Shown: positions 9,880-19,413, numbered from the stretch's first letter. The stretch: DNA of 64,000 nucleotides from Bradyrhizobium elkanii USDA 76 (GCF_023278185.1 NZ_CP066356.1:5262001-5326000); one strand, 5' to 3'. The notes: a model not told the origin generated them from the letters alone. Program-made: numbers and translations.

Positions 9880-11502
9880 CTAGCTCCGCAGTCCCGGCGC
9901 TTCCTGGCCGGTGCGCGCGACATACTCAGTGTAGCCGCCGCCATATTGGTGGATGCCGTCAGGCGTCAGCTCCAGCACGCGGTTGGAGAGCGCGGCGAGG
10001 AAGTGCCGGTCGTGCGAGACGAACAGCATCGTGCCCTCGAACTCGGCGAGCGCTGATATCAGCATTGCCTTGGTGGCGAGATCGAGATGGTTGGTCGGCT
10101 CGTCCAGCACCAGGAAGTTCGGCGGATCGAACAGCATCTTGGCCATCACCAGCCGCGCCTTCTCGCCGCCCGACAGCACCCGGCACTTCTTTTCGACATC
10201 GTCACCGGAGAAGCCGAAGCAGCCGGCGAGCGCGCGAAGGCTGCCCTGTCCGGCCTGCGGAAACGCGTCCTCCAGCGACTGGAACACGGTGCGCTCGCCG
10301 GCGAGCAGGTCCATCGCATGCTGGGCGAAATAGCCCATCTTGACGCTGCCGCCGACCGCGACCGCGCCGTCATCGGGCTCGGTTGAACCGGCGACCAGCT
10401 TCAGGAGCGTCGACTTGCCGGCACCGTTGATGCCCATCACGCACCAACGCTCCTTGCGACGGATCATGAAGTCGAGGCCGTCATAGATGCGCTTGCTGCC
10501 ATAGGCCTTGTGGACGTTCTTCAGGCTGACGACGTCCTCGCCGGAGCGCGGCGCCGGCTGGAATTCGAACGCCACGGTCTGCCGCCGCCGCGGCGGTTCG
10601 ACCCGCTCGATCTTGTCGAGCTTCTTCACCCGGCTCTGCACCTGGGCGGCGTGCGAGGCGCGCGCCTTGAAGCGCTCGATGAACTTGATCTCCTTGGCGA
10701 GCATCGCCTGCTGCCGCTCGAACTGCGCCTGCTGCTGCTTGTCGGAGAGCGCGCGCTGCTGTTCGTAGAACTCGTAATTGCCGGAATAGGTGGTGAGCTG
10801 GCCGGCGTCGATCTCGACCACCTTGTTGATGATCCGGTTGATGAACTCGCGGTCATGCGAGGTCATCAGCAGCGCGCCTTCATAACCCTTCAGGAACTGC
10901 TCGAGCCAGATCAGGCTTTCGAGATCGAGATGGTTGCTCGGTTCGTCGAGCAGCATGACGTCCGGACGCATCAAGAGGATGCGCGCCAGCGCCACCCGCA
11001 TCTTCCAGCCGCCGGAGAGTTTGCCGACGTCGCCGTCCATCATCTCCTGGCTGAAGCCGAGACCCGCCAGCGCTTCGCGTGCGCGGCCGTCGAGCGCGTA
11101 GCCGTCGAGCTCCTCGAATTGATGCTGCACCTCGCCATAGCGCGCGATGATGTCGTCCATCTCGTCGGCCTTGTCGGGGTCGGCCATCGCAGCCTCGAGT
11201 TCCCTGAGCTCGGCCGCGACCACGCTGACGGGCCCTGCCCCATCCATCACCTCGGCGACCGCGCTGCGGCCGGACATCTCGCCGACGTCCTGGCTGAAAT
11301 AGCCGACCGAAATGCCGCGATCGAGCGAGACCTGGCCCTCGTCCGGGATTTCCCGGCCCGAGATCATCCGGAACAGCGTGGTCTTGCCGGCGCCGTTCGG
11401 CCCGACGAGGCCGATCTTCTCGCCCTTCTGGAGCGCCGCGGAGGCTTCGATGAAGAGGATCTGGTGACCGACTTGCTTGGAGACGTTATCGAGGCGGATC
11501 AT
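9880..11502 (-). CDS. ABC-F family ATP-binding protein
   Basis: A 540-residue protein with two ABC ATPase domains and no membrane part. Walker A motifs are GPNGAGKTT (about residue 34) and GINGAGKST; the ABC signatures are LSGGWKMRVALARILL and LSGGEKARLVMAKMLF. Each domain has LLDEPSNHLD or VLDEPTNHLD, and a charged linker lies between domains with the coiled QQRALSDKQQQAQFERQ segment. ABC-F proteins act on ribosomes (EttA, Uup, YbiT types). The exact subgroup is not assigned here. Confidence 0.93.
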   Translation of the reverse strand: MIRLDNVSKQVGHQILFIEASAALQKGEKIGLVGPNGAGKTTLFRMISGREIPDEGQVSLDRGISVGYFSQDVGEMSGRSAVAEVMDGAGPVSVVAAELRELEAAMADPDKADEMDDIIARYGEVQHQFEELDGYALDGRAREALAGLGFSQEMMDGDVGKLSGGWKMRVALARILLMRPDVMLLDEPSNHLDLESLIWLEQFLKGYEGALLMTSHDREFINRIINKVVEIDAGQLTTYSGNYEFYEQQRALSDKQQQAQFERQQAMLAKEIKFIERFKARASHAAQVQSRVKKLDKIERVEPPRRRQTVAFEFQPAPRSGEDVVSLKNVHKAYGSKRIYDGLDFMIRRKERWCVMGINGAGKSTLLKLVAGSTEPDDGAVAVGGSVKMGYFAQHAMDLLAGERTVFQSLEDAFPQAGQGSLRALAGCFGFSGDDVEKKCRVLSGGEKARLVMAKMLFDPPNFLVLDEPTNHLDLATKAMLISALAEFEGTMLFVSHDRHFLAALSNRVLELTPDGIHQYGGGYTEYVARTGQEAPGLRS

Positions 11503-11661
11503 GCTCTAATACTGGGGAACTGAGGGTTTGCGGCCTCTTATTCGATCTGGGACGTGGGTGGAAGCCCATTCCGCAGGTTCGTGCCGCGTTTCGTGCATGC
11601 CACGATCCTTGCCGATCGAATATGACATGAAGCGGTTCGATGATCGGTTTTGGGGCATCTT

Positions 11662-12105
11662 ATGCAAGTCTGGTTTCTCTATCTGCTCGCGCTCGGCGCC
11701 GGCATCTGCGTCGCCGTTCAGCAGGTCCTGAACGGCAATCTCAGGTCCGCCCTCAACTCGCCGGCCTGGGCCGGGCTCGTCAGCTATCTCGGCGGGCTCG
11801 TGACGATGGCGGTCGTGCTGGTCGCGACGCGCGAGCCGGTGCCGTCCTGGAAGCTGGTGACGGCGGTGCCGTGGTGGGCCTGGAGCGGCGGCGTCCTCGG
11901 CGGCATCTTCATCCTGCTGATGATCCTGCTGCTGCCGCCGCTCGGCGCCGCGACCCTGCTGGCACTGGTGGTTGCGGGTCAAATGCTCGCGGGCATCGCG
12001 ATGGACCATTTTGGCCTGTTCGGGCTGGCGCAGCACCCTGTGTCGGTTTCACGGCTGGCCGGCATCGCGCTGATCATCGGCGGCGTGCTTCTGATCAAGG
12101 ATTGA
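11662..12105 (+). CDS. Small DMT-superfamily transporter (DUF606/YdcZ-like)
   Basis: A 147-residue integral membrane protein with about five hydrophobic helices, beginning MQVWFLYLLALGAGICVAVQQ. QQVLNGNLR near the N-terminus and the LVAGQMLAGIAMDHFGLFG segment are typical of the DUF606 half-size DMT proteins, which probably dimerise. The substrate is unknown. ATG 11662 is used; TTG 11650 in frame is possible. It converges on the GrlR-like gene with a 10-bp gap. Confidence 0.85.
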   Translation: MQVWFLYLLALGAGICVAVQQVLNGNLRSALNSPAWAGLVSYLGGLVTMAVVLVATREPVPSWKLVTAVPWWAWSGGVLGGIFILLMILLLPPLGAATLLALVVAGQMLAGIAMDHFGLFGLAQHPVSVSRLAGIALIIGGVLLIKD

Positions 12106-12115
12106 CGGGCTCTAG

Positions 12116-12820
12116 TTACGCCCGGCGCATCAGCCGCAGTTCGGCGGACAGGCGAAGGCTGCGCTTGCCGGCCAGCGCGATGCCTTCGAGCTCGGCACCG
12201 TCCGCACGGCACGAACCGGCGAAGCCGATGCCGACTTCATAACCGCCGAACACCGGGTACTCGCCCTTCGCCGGCGTATGCTCCTGGTTGACGATCTCGC
12301 CCCGCCAGCGGCCATCCGCGGACGAATACGAGCCGAGATAGTAGAAGAACGCGTCGCCGCCGAGGATGCGGCCGTCCATCAGCAACATGACCCCGGTGAG
12401 CCCGGCGTCGACACCGTCGAGCGCGCGGAGATGGATAGAGTACAGTCCGTTGACGATGCCGCCGGGACCGACCGCCCCGCGCGGCGGCAAGGCCTCGTCG
12501 TCGAGCGGCGCCAAATTCGCCCAGAACACGCCGTCCGGCATGGCGTCGGCCTTGCCCTCGAGCAGGATGGTGGAACCCTCGCGCCTGCCGCGCACCTTGA
12601 TGACGGTGACGTCGGCGCCCATCAGCGGCTTGAAGTTCGGATCGTCATTGTGGCGCTCGGTGATCACCTCGGCGGCGATCTCGCCTTCCGTCACCTGATA
12701 GGTGCCGAGATGGGCAAAGGCCGAATTGCCGCCCAGCATCTTGCCGTCATGCATGCACATGATGCTGCGGCCGAATGCGCCGTTGATGCCGTACTCGACC
12801 TTGTAAAGTCCGTTGAGCAC
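12116..12820 (-). CDS. GrlR-like tandem two-domain protein (paralog A)
   Basis: A 234-residue protein built from two related domains. The N-terminal copy has NGLYKVEYGINGAFGRS, then DGKMLGGNSAFAHLGTYQ; the C-terminal copy has NGLYSIHLRALDGVDAG, then DGRILGGDAFFYYLGSY. The pattern G-x-Y ... DG.(M/I)LGG(D/N)..F...G(S/T)Y resembles GrlR, the enterobacterial repressor of GrlA. I start at GTG 12820, not TTG 12832, because this gives MLNGLY, matching paralog B (MFEGFY) and exactly the same length. It is 46% or more similar by eye to 20105-20809. No HTH is visible, so any regulatory effect would be through protein binding. Function unknown. Confidence 0.7.
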   Translation of the reverse strand: MLNGLYKVEYGINGAFGRSIMCMHDGKMLGGNSAFAHLGTYQVTEGEIAAEVITERHNDDPNFKPLMGADVTVIKVRGRREGSTILLEGKADAMPDGVFWANLAPLDDEALPPRGAVGPGGIVNGLYSIHLRALDGVDAGLTGVMLLMDGRILGGDAFFYYLGSYSSADGRWRGEIVNQEHTPAKGEYPVFGGYEVGIGFAGSCRADGAELEGIALAGKRSLRLSAELRLMRRA

Positions 12821-13105
12821 GCAAAAATCCAAAAATTAAAATTGATTCTGTTCGCCACATAGCACCGGGCCGGACGCCGCACCATTGCGTCTTTTGGCGC
12901 AGGCAACCCCGCAATGTCCGGGTGTGGACAGCAGCCGATTCGTCGCTTAGCTGTAGGCACCGTCCGCGTCGTGCTGCGTCACGCGGGATCCGGTCTGCCG
13001 GTTCTCTACTCTCCCAGTTCATTGTGTCCAAGCATTTGCGCATTCCGCCAATGGTCGCGCGGCCGCACCCGGCCTCGACACAGGCGAGGCTTCGAGGAGC
13101 ATCAC

Positions 13106-14197
13106 ATGATCAATCGCTTTGGGCTGGCCGTCGCGCTGGCGCTGCTGCTCGGCAGCAGCAGCACAGCCCCGGCCCAGTCGCTGCCCGACTATATGGGGCC
13201 GATCTCCGGTAAGACCTCATCAACGCCGGCCGACGTCGCGACCAAGGACGTGCTCGCGCTCAACACCGGCATGTTCGAGCTCTATGGCGATGCGGCGCGG
13301 ATCTTCCAGAAGAACATCCTCGACAAGCATCCGGTGATCCTCGGCCTGTTCTCCGGCGCCGGCGGCCGTCTGATCCTGTACCGGCCGGGCAAGCCGCCGA
13401 CCGAAGCGCCGCAGGTGCCGATCGTCTATCAGCTGCTCAAGTCGGTCGGCCACAGCACGATGGCGCTGGCCGAGGTGGTCGGTCCCTATGTCAACAATCC
13501 CGACGACAAGGCATGGCGCGGGTCGATGCAGGCCTATCGCAGCCGGATGCAGTCGGCGCTCGACGGGCTCGATGCCACGCCGATGCAGGCGGACTGGCGC
13601 GACAACAACCGCGCCATCCTCAAGAACAACATCGCCTTCATGGATGAATGCCTCACCGCCGGCGCCATCCCCTTCGCGACGCTCGAGGCGTTCGGCAAGA
13701 AGCAGGCGCCGCTGCTCGCCAAGAACGTCGCCTGGGCTGCGCAGACCCAGGTCGCGCACTGGATGACGGTCATGGCCGACTGGAAGAGCCAGCTCGGCGC
13801 CGACTGGGACAAGACCTACGGCGCGAGCAACACGATCTATGTGGCACGGCAGAACAACGTGATCTTCAGCGTGCTGGCGCAGTTCTTCGGGCCCGACGCC
13901 ATCAACAGCCGCCTGATGCTGATCGAGACGATCTCCTTCACCACGACGCCGTCGGACATGCTGGAGTCGCTGACCCGGATCATCGCGGACCGCTCGGTCG
14001 GCGCGCTGTTCTTCGGCAGCTACCATCTGATGGACTATGAGCTGATGGGGGGCGATGCGCGCGAGTCGATCATCGCCGAGACCAAGAAGCGCGGCATGAC
14101 GGCCTTCCTGCCGCCGCTGGTGCCGTTCGGTTCCAAGCAGTGGCCGACGCTGATCACGCCGGGTCCGGGACCGGCCACCATCGCCGACCTGAAGTGA
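13106..14197 (+). CDS. Secreted protein of unknown function
   Basis: A 363-residue protein with a Sec signal peptide (INRFGLAVALALLLGSSSTA, cleavage near APAQ-SLP). The mature part is alpha-helical and soluble-looking, without a recognised catalytic motif. It mentions no cysteine pairs except isolated Cys. ATG 13106 is preceded by GAGGAG at 6 nt. It lies upstream of the molybdenum hydroxylase operon by 115 bp on the same strand, so cotranscription is possible but unproven. Confidence 0.75.
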   Translation: MINRFGLAVALALLLGSSSTAPAQSLPDYMGPISGKTSSTPADVATKDVLALNTGMFELYGDAARIFQKNILDKHPVILGLFSGAGGRLILYRPGKPPTEAPQVPIVYQLLKSVGHSTMALAEVVGPYVNNPDDKAWRGSMQAYRSRMQSALDGLDATPMQADWRDNNRAILKNNIAFMDECLTAGAIPFATLEAFGKKQAPLLAKNVAWAAQTQVAHWMTVMADWKSQLGADWDKTYGASNTIYVARQNNVIFSVLAQFFGPDAINSRLMLIETISFTTTPSDMLESLTRIIADRSVGALFFGSYHLMDYELMGGDARESIIAETKKRGMTAFLPPLVPFGSKQWPTLITPGPGPATIADLK

Positions 14198-14312
14198 GGC
14201 CCCCCTTACGACCTTATGCGGCGTTGCGGTTGCGCTTGCTTTGCCGCAATACGTCCGCGTGTATTGCACCAATTGTTAAACCCCGGCGCGATATGCCGTC
14301 GTCGAGGTGTCG

Positions 14313-17102
14313 ATGAAAGATCAGACCATGCGGCCTTCGCGACGCGAATTCGTGAAGTGGTTGTCGGCAGGCGGCATCTCGGTCAGCCTGTCGCATCTGG
14401 CGCTGGCGAAGGAACCAGCTTTCGCGAGCCGCGAGACGCTGCCCGGGCGCGGCCATTTCAATCCGGCGGAAAACGGCGCCGGCCGTGTCGACGGCGTGGC
14501 CAAGGTCACCGGCGCAAAGCTCTACGCCTCTGATTTTCGCGCCGCCGACATGCCGGGCTGGCCCGCGACCACCGCGCACGCCATCCTGGTGCGCGCCGAT
14601 GACGCGATGCACGTCTATGCCGGCATGGACCTCGTCCGACTCGATGGTCCGGCAAAGCCGTCGGTTATCGTGACCGCTGCCGATCTCGACCGGATCGGCA
14701 CGCGGGTTCCGGAATTCTACACCGGCGACCTGTTCTGCCCGGTCGGCAAGACGCCGCTCTATCTCGGGCAGCCGGTCGCGCTGTTGATCTTCGAGCAGTT
14801 CGACGCTTTCGACCGCGCGCGCCTCGCGCTGCGCGATGGCGGCTTCGTCAAATTCGGCGACGAGACCGGGCCGGTCGTCCTGCCGAACTACGGCGCGTAT
14901 CGCTTCACGCGCGTGGCGGGCGCCACGCCTGACGCGCCCGACGTCTATTCGCCGATCCAGGCCGGCTGGGTTTCGCCGAGTCGCATCCAGAACGCGGCGC
15001 TGCCGGTCTGGTTGCCGCTCGCCAAGGAAACCAAGGCCGACTACGCCAAGGCCGCGACCCATGGCGAAGCGATCCGCGCCCAGCTCGCCAAGGACGATCC
15101 GACACAGCTCGTGCTCGACCGCGAGTTCGAGACCCAGTCGGTCGATCCGATGTTCCTCGAGCCGGAGAGCGGGCTCGCCTGGTACAGCGACAACAGCGGC
15201 AATCTCGAACTTGTGCTCGGCGTGCAGTCGCCCTATGAGGCGACCGAGTCGATCGCCTTCATGCTCGGCAAGGCCCGCCCGCCGTTCCGGCCCTCGCACA
15301 TCAACGCGCAATTCGCCCATGTCGGCGGCGGCTTCGGCGGCCGCGACCATACCCCGTTCGTGCTTTACGTGGCGCTGGCGGCGATGTTCTTCCCGGGCCG
15401 GCCGGTGCGGCTGGCGCAGGACCGCTACCAGCAGTTCCAGGGCGGCATCAAACGCCACCCGATCAAGATGCGCTCGCGGATCGGCATCGATCGCGCGAGC
15501 GGCAAGATCACCGCATTCGTCGCCGACCATGTGCTCGACGGCGGCGGGCTCGCCAACTTCTCGGCCAATGTCGCGGTCGTTGCCGCGACCGCCGCGATCG
15601 GCATCTACGACATCCCCAAGGTCGACGTCACCACCGTGGCGCTGCATTCGCGCGGCGTCCCCGCAGGCTCGATGCGCGGCTACGGCACGCTGCAGACCAT
15701 GACCGCGCTCGAAGTCCTGATCGACGAGGCGGCGAGCGAGCTCAAGGTCGATCCGATCGCGTTCCGGCGCAACAATGCGCTGAAGCAGAACGGCCGGACC
15801 ATGACCGGCAATCCCTACATCGTATCGGTGCGCACGCCCGACATCCTCGACAAGCTCGAGACGCATCCGATCTGGCGGCAGCGCGCCGACTTCAGGCGAA
15901 AGGCGCCGGAGGGACGCCTGGTCGGCACCGGCGTCGCCTGCGTCACCAAGGATTACGGCTCGGGCGCGGATTGCTCGCTCGGCCGGGTCGAGATCAATGC
16001 CGAGGGACGGATCGCGATCCACTGCGACCACGTCGAGATGGGCAATGGCGTCGGCACCGCGCTCGCCAACCGGGTCGCGAGCCATCTCGGCGCCGTCGCC
16101 GATGAGGTCGCGGTCTCTCGGGTCGACAGCTATGACGCACTCGGCCTCGTCACCTCGGGCGATCCCTACACGATGGATCAGAAGACCCAGGATCTCGCCG
16201 AGAGGAACCCGCGCTGGGTGCCCGCGATCAGCTCGGCGACCAGTGCGTCGATCGGCGCCCATGTCGGCACGCACTCGTCGGCCGAGGCGGCGCGCGTCAT
16301 CTTCCGCTTCGGCCTGTGGCCGGCGGCGCTCGAGCTCTGGCACATCGCCAAGGCCGATCCCCGCGCCCGCCGGTGGGACAAGGCGCACTGGAAGGATGGC
16401 CAGTTGGTGCTCGACGATCTCGCACCGCTGCCCTTGCCAAAGCTTGCCGCGACCGCGCATGCGCGCGGCTTCGTCACCGGCGCCATCGCGCACAGCTTCT
16501 CGCGCTGGGCCTGGTCGCGCGCGCGCTTCCCTCTGTTCGGCGAACAGTACCGCGCCGAGATCGACACGCTCGCTGTTCGTCGTGGCCGGAACCAATTCGA
16601 GCGGATCGACCGAACAAGCGTGAAATTCCCGCCAACCGACAACAACCGGATCGGCACCGCCTACACCTCGATGTGCGGCACGCTGGTCCGCGTCGAGATC
16701 GAGCGCGCGACCGGCAGCTTGCGCATCGCCAAGGCCTACAGCGTGTTCGAATGCGGCCGGGCGCTGGTGCCTGAAGTGGTGCTCGGCCAGTCGCATGGCG
16801 GGTTCGCGATGGGCGTCGGCTACGCGCTGCTGGAAACCCTGCCCCCGTTCGAAGGCGGGCCCGGCAACGGGCAGTGGAATCTCGGCCAGTACCTGATCGC
16901 GCGCGGCTCCGACCTGCCGCTGCACGATCTCGAGATCGAGATGCTGCCGCCAATGACGCCGGACGAGCCGCCGAAGGGCATGGCCGAGGTGGTGATGATC
17001 CCGATCGTGCCGGCGCTGCTCAACGCCATCAACGATGCGACCGGCCACCGCTTCCGCTCGCTGCCGGTGACAACAAGCCTGCTCAAGGGAGCGCTGGCGT
17101 GA
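14313..17102 (+). CDS. Xanthine dehydrogenase family protein, molybdopterin-binding subunit
   Basis: About 929 residues. An N-terminal RRxF-type twin-arginine-like segment (SRREFVKWLSAGGISVSL) suggests Tat export of the cofactor-loaded enzyme. The aldehyde oxidase/xanthine dehydrogenase fold follows: a small a/b hammerhead domain (about 50-170) and the molybdopterin-binding part with GGGFGGRDHTPF, GSMRGYGTLQ, and a C-terminal GMAEVVMIPIVPALLNAIND motif containing the catalytic glutamate. It hydroxylates a carbon next to a heteroatom or an aldehyde; the substrate is not evident. The GTG start of the 2Fe-2S subunit overlaps its stop codon. Confidence 0.9.
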   Translation: MKDQTMRPSRREFVKWLSAGGISVSLSHLALAKEPAFASRETLPGRGHFNPAENGAGRVDGVAKVTGAKLYASDFRAADMPGWPATTAHAILVRADDAMHVYAGMDLVRLDGPAKPSVIVTAADLDRIGTRVPEFYTGDLFCPVGKTPLYLGQPVALLIFEQFDAFDRARLALRDGGFVKFGDETGPVVLPNYGAYRFTRVAGATPDAPDVYSPIQAGWVSPSRIQNAALPVWLPLAKETKADYAKAATHGEAIRAQLAKDDPTQLVLDREFETQSVDPMFLEPESGLAWYSDNSGNLELVLGVQSPYEATESIAFMLGKARPPFRPSHINAQFAHVGGGFGGRDHTPFVLYVALAAMFFPGRPVRLAQDRYQQFQGGIKRHPIKMRSRIGIDRASGKITAFVADHVLDGGGLANFSANVAVVAATAAIGIYDIPKVDVTTVALHSRGVPAGSMRGYGTLQTMTALEVLIDEAASELKVDPIAFRRNNALKQNGRTMTGNPYIVSVRTPDILDKLETHPIWRQRADFRRKAPEGRLVGTGVACVTKDYGSGADCSLGRVEINAEGRIAIHCDHVEMGNGVGTALANRVASHLGAVADEVAVSRVDSYDALGLVTSGDPYTMDQKTQDLAERNPRWVPAISSATSASIGAHVGTHSSAEAARVIFRFGLWPAALELWHIAKADPRARRWDKAHWKDGQLVLDDLAPLPLPKLAATAHARGFVTGAIAHSFSRWAWSRARFPLFGEQYRAEIDTLAVRRGRNQFERIDRTSVKFPPTDNNRIGTAYTSMCGTLVRVEIERATGSLRIAKAYSVFECGRALVPEVVLGQSHGGFAMGVGYALLETLPPFEGGPGNGQWNLGQYLIARGSDLPLHDLEIEMLPPMTPDEPPKGMAEVVMIPIVPALLNAINDATGHRFRSLPVTTSLLKGALA

Positions 17103-17623
17103 CGACGCTCAACCTTACCATCAACGGCCAGAAGCACGGCCCGATCGAGGTCCGCGACGACCTCTCGATGAACGATTTCCTTCGGGAAATGCTCGGGATG
17201 ACCGGCACCAAGTTCGGCTGCGGCGCCGCGCAATGCCTGAGCTGTGCCGTCATCATCGATAATCCCGACGGCACGAGCTACACCACCCCGACCTGCGTGG
17301 TGCCGGCCGCGAATTTCGACGGCAAGGCGATCCGCACCGTCGAGGGCCACGCCAGGGACGGCGAACTCTCGGCGTTGCAGCGCGCCTTCATCGACCACTT
17401 CGCGTTCCAGTGCGGCTATTGCACCGCCGGTTTCCTCAACGAGGGCCAGGTGCTGCTCGAACGGCTGGCGAAGACGCCGGTGACGCGGGACCAGCTCGAG
17501 AGCGTCATTGCGGATGCGCTCGACGGCCATCTGTGCCGTTGCACCGGCTACATCAAGTATCACCAGGCGGTGCGCGACGTGATCCTCGCCGATTCCAAAC
17601 GCTACCTGACCGCCAGCAAGTGA
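17099..17623 (+). CDS. (2Fe-2S)-binding subunit of the molybdenum hydroxylase
   Basis: A 174-residue electron-transfer subunit. The N-terminal plant-ferredoxin-type cluster has KFGCGAAQCLSCAVII (C-x4-C-x2-C) and a fourth Cys in PTCVVPA. The C-terminal helical cluster has CGYCTAGF and HLCRCTGYIKYH. The start is GTG 17099, overlapping the preceding TGA by four bases (GTGA), so translation is coupled. It passes electrons from the molybdenum subunit, and probably to the following cytochrome. No FAD subunit gene is present, which is the pattern of the isoquinoline 1-oxidoreductase type. Confidence 0.93.
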   Translation: MTTLNLTINGQKHGPIEVRDDLSMNDFLREMLGMTGTKFGCGAAQCLSCAVIIDNPDGTSYTTPTCVVPAANFDGKAIRTVEGHARDGELSALQRAFIDHFAFQCGYCTAGFLNEGQVLLERLAKTPVTRDQLESVIADALDGHLCRCTGYIKYHQAVRDVILADSKRYLTASK

Positions 17624-18252
17624 GCGCGCAAGCAATGCCATCGGACACGCGGTTTCGGATCGTTGCAGTGCTGACGGCGCTCGCGACCAGCCTGTGCGCC
17701 GGCTACGCGGCGTCGGAGAGCGCGGACCACGCCCTCGCCTCGCCGGAAAGCTTTGCCGGCATCGGGAACGTCGAGCAGCGCTCGGCGGCGATCTTCACCG
17801 AGCTCGGCAAGGTCCTGACGCATCCGCGCTGCACCAACTGCCATCCAGCCGGCGACAGCCCGCGGCAGGGCGATGTCAGCCGCATGCATCAGCCGCCGGT
17901 GACGCGCGGTGCGGACGGCCACGGCAAGGACGCCATGCGCTGCTCGATCTGTCACCAGCACGCCAATTTCGATCCCGGTCGCGTGCCGGGCCACCCGGAA
18001 TGGCACCTTGCGCCGCGCGAGATGGCATGGGCCGGCAAGACCGTCGGCGAGATTTGCGCACAGATCCGCGACCCCGCGCGCAATGGCGGCCGCAAGGTCG
18101 AGGAGCTGGTCGAGCATATCGGCAAGGACACGCTGGTGGGCTGGGCCTGGCATCCCGGCTTCGGCCGCGCACCGGCACCGGGCACGCAAGCGCAGGCCGG
18201 CGCACTGGTCGAGGCCTGGGTGAAAACCGGCGCGGCCTGCCCGCCTCCGTAA
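17620..18252 (+). CDS. Di-haem c-type cytochrome, isoquinoline 1-oxidoreductase-type subunit
   Basis: A 205-210 residue exported protein. A signal-like segment (FRIVAVLTALATSLCAGYAA) precedes two haem-c motifs, CTNCH (near residue 71) and CSICH (near 111). RefSeq commonly names such partners isoquinoline 1-oxidoreductase subunit. The GTG at 17620 overlaps the preceding TGA exactly as the previous gene pair does; ATG 17635 is an alternative start without a Shine-Dalgarno. It presumably takes electrons from the 2Fe-2S subunit in the periplasm and passes them to the respiratory chain (inference). Confidence 0.82.
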   Translation: MSAQAMPSDTRFRIVAVLTALATSLCAGYAASESADHALASPESFAGIGNVEQRSAAIFTELGKVLTHPRCTNCHPAGDSPRQGDVSRMHQPPVTRGADGHGKDAMRCSICHQHANFDPGRVPGHPEWHLAPREMAWAGKTVGEICAQIRDPARNGGRKVEELVEHIGKDTLVGWAWHPGFGRAPAPGTQAQAGALVEAWVKTGAACPPP

Positions 18253-18270
18253 CGACGCAGCGTCCGAACT

Positions 18271-18354
18271 AAAGCATGATCCGGAAAAGTGATCCTGCTC
18301 AAACAAAGAGCTAAAGCGCGATGACGATTTACCCAAATCTCATCGCGCTTTAGT
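18271..18354. repeat. Dispersed repeat family A with terminator hairpin
   Basis: An intergenic element beginning AGCATGATCCGGAAAAGTG and ending in a perfect 14-bp inverted repeat (CTAAAGCGCGATGA at 18311-18324 and its complement at 18340-18353). Related copies are at 27063-27156 and 41347-41402. The hairpin lies between convergent genes and overlaps the stop codon of the 49-aa gene, so it may end both transcripts. Confidence 0.75.
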
Positions 18355-18499
18355 GGCGCTTGAAATACTGCACGTCGCGCTCGTGCTTCTCCGCCGCCGC
18401 GCGCGACTTGAAAGTGCCGAGATTGCGGCGCTTGCCGGTCTTCGGATTGACCTTGCGGGAATAGAGGCGGTACTCGCCGGAACGCAGTTTGCGGATCAT
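18350..18499 (-). CDS. Small basic conserved protein
   Basis: A 49-residue, strongly basic protein (IRKLRSGEYRLYSRKVNPKT near the start; ends DVQYFKRH). The pattern RSGEYRLYSRK...KRRNLGTFKSRAAAEKHERDVQ looks like a small nucleic-acid-binding fold. GAGG lies about 8 nt before ATG 18499, which is favoured over an ORF extended to 18538. It is conserved-looking but has no recognised function; RNA binding is only inferred from charge. Confidence 0.68.
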   Translation of the reverse strand: MIRKLRSGEYRLYSRKVNPKTGKRRNLGTFKSRAAAEKHERDVQYFKRH

Positions 18500-18562
18500 G
18501 ACATCGCCTCGCCAATGCCTTTCGCATGTCAACGACATGCCGCGGCGAGCGTTCCAGTTTGA

Positions 18563-19381
18563 TTAGAAGCAGAGATTGGTCACGGGATTGCCGCGCTTGT
18601 CCTTGATGACATAGGGACAGCGGGCCCGCTCCAGCGCCTTCTTGGCATCCTCGTCGCCGAGCGCGGCCGCCCGCTCGTAATAGGCCTTTGCGGCATCGCT
18701 ATCCTTCGGCCCGCCGCGGCCGGCTTGCGCGAAGGCGCCCATCCGCTCCAGCGCGCCGGGATGGTTCTGCGCGGCGGCCTTCTCGAACAGCGCCCGCGCG
18801 GCGGCATCGTCCTGCGCGCCGCCCTTGCCTTCGGCCAGCATCATGCCGAGCTGGTACTGCGCTTCGGCATTGGTCTCGGCGGACTTGCCAAGCAATTCGC
18901 GCGCGCGTGCCGGATCAGCCGCTGCGCCGCCGCCGAGCGCGGCGAGATTGCTGACGCCGCGCGCGTTGCCGGCCTGCGCCGCGCGCTCGAACAATTTGCG
19001 CGCCTGCGCCTCGTCCCTGGCGAAGCCGGTGCCGTTACCGTAGAGCACCCCGAGCTCGACCATCGCCGATGTCGAGCCCTTGTCGGCCGCCTTGCGCCAC
19101 GCGCTTGCGGCTTCCGCCGTCTGCCGATTGGCGGCATAGGCCCGGCCGAGCTCGTACATCGCGCGGCGCGACGATCTTGCGGCCACCGCGCAGTACTTGA
19201 TCGCGGTCGCGATGTCGGCCGACGCGATGTCGGGCACGCCCTTCACGTCGGCCGGCTTGTCGGGATCGGTGGGATCGGCGGCAAGCCGGTCGCACAGCAC
19301 GAGGTCGGCCGATTGAGCGTGGGCAAGCACGGGCGCGGCCAGCGCCACAGCAAAGACAATCGCGTGAAGTGGTTTGCACAT
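18563..19381 (-). CDS. Sel1-repeat (TPR-like) secreted protein
   Basis: A 272-residue protein. A Sec signal peptide (CKPLHAIVFAVALAAPVLAH, then AQS) is followed by about five Sel1 repeats, such as AMYELGRAYAANRQ, AMVELGVLYGNGTGF and AEAQYQLGMMLAEGKGG. The C-terminus has a CPYVIKDKRGNPV-NLCF tail with two cysteines. Sel1 proteins mediate protein-protein contacts. I start at ATG 19381, as an upstream TTG-type codon at 19417 would spoil the signal peptide. It is the third gene of a minus-strand cluster after the GrlR-like and ModA-like genes. Confidence 0.82.
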   Translation of the reverse strand: MCKPLHAIVFAVALAAPVLAHAQSADLVLCDRLAADPTDPDKPADVKGVPDIASADIATAIKYCAVAARSSRRAMYELGRAYAANRQTAEAASAWRKAADKGSTSAMVELGVLYGNGTGFARDEAQARKLFERAAQAGNARGVSNLAALGGGAAADPARARELLGKSAETNAEAQYQLGMMLAEGKGGAQDDAAARALFEKAAAQNHPGALERMGAFAQAGRGGPKDSDAAKAYYERAAALGDEDAKKALERARCPYVIKDKRGNPVTNLCF

Positions 19382-19413
19382 GACCAGCAGAGTGCGTCGC
19401 GGTGCGGGCGAAT

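Noticed and set aside
14214..17048. 944-codon minus-strand ORF
   Set aside because: It is antisense to the molybdenum hydroxylase large subunit, and its translation is Arg/Ala/Asp-rich without any domain; a typical high-GC shadow.
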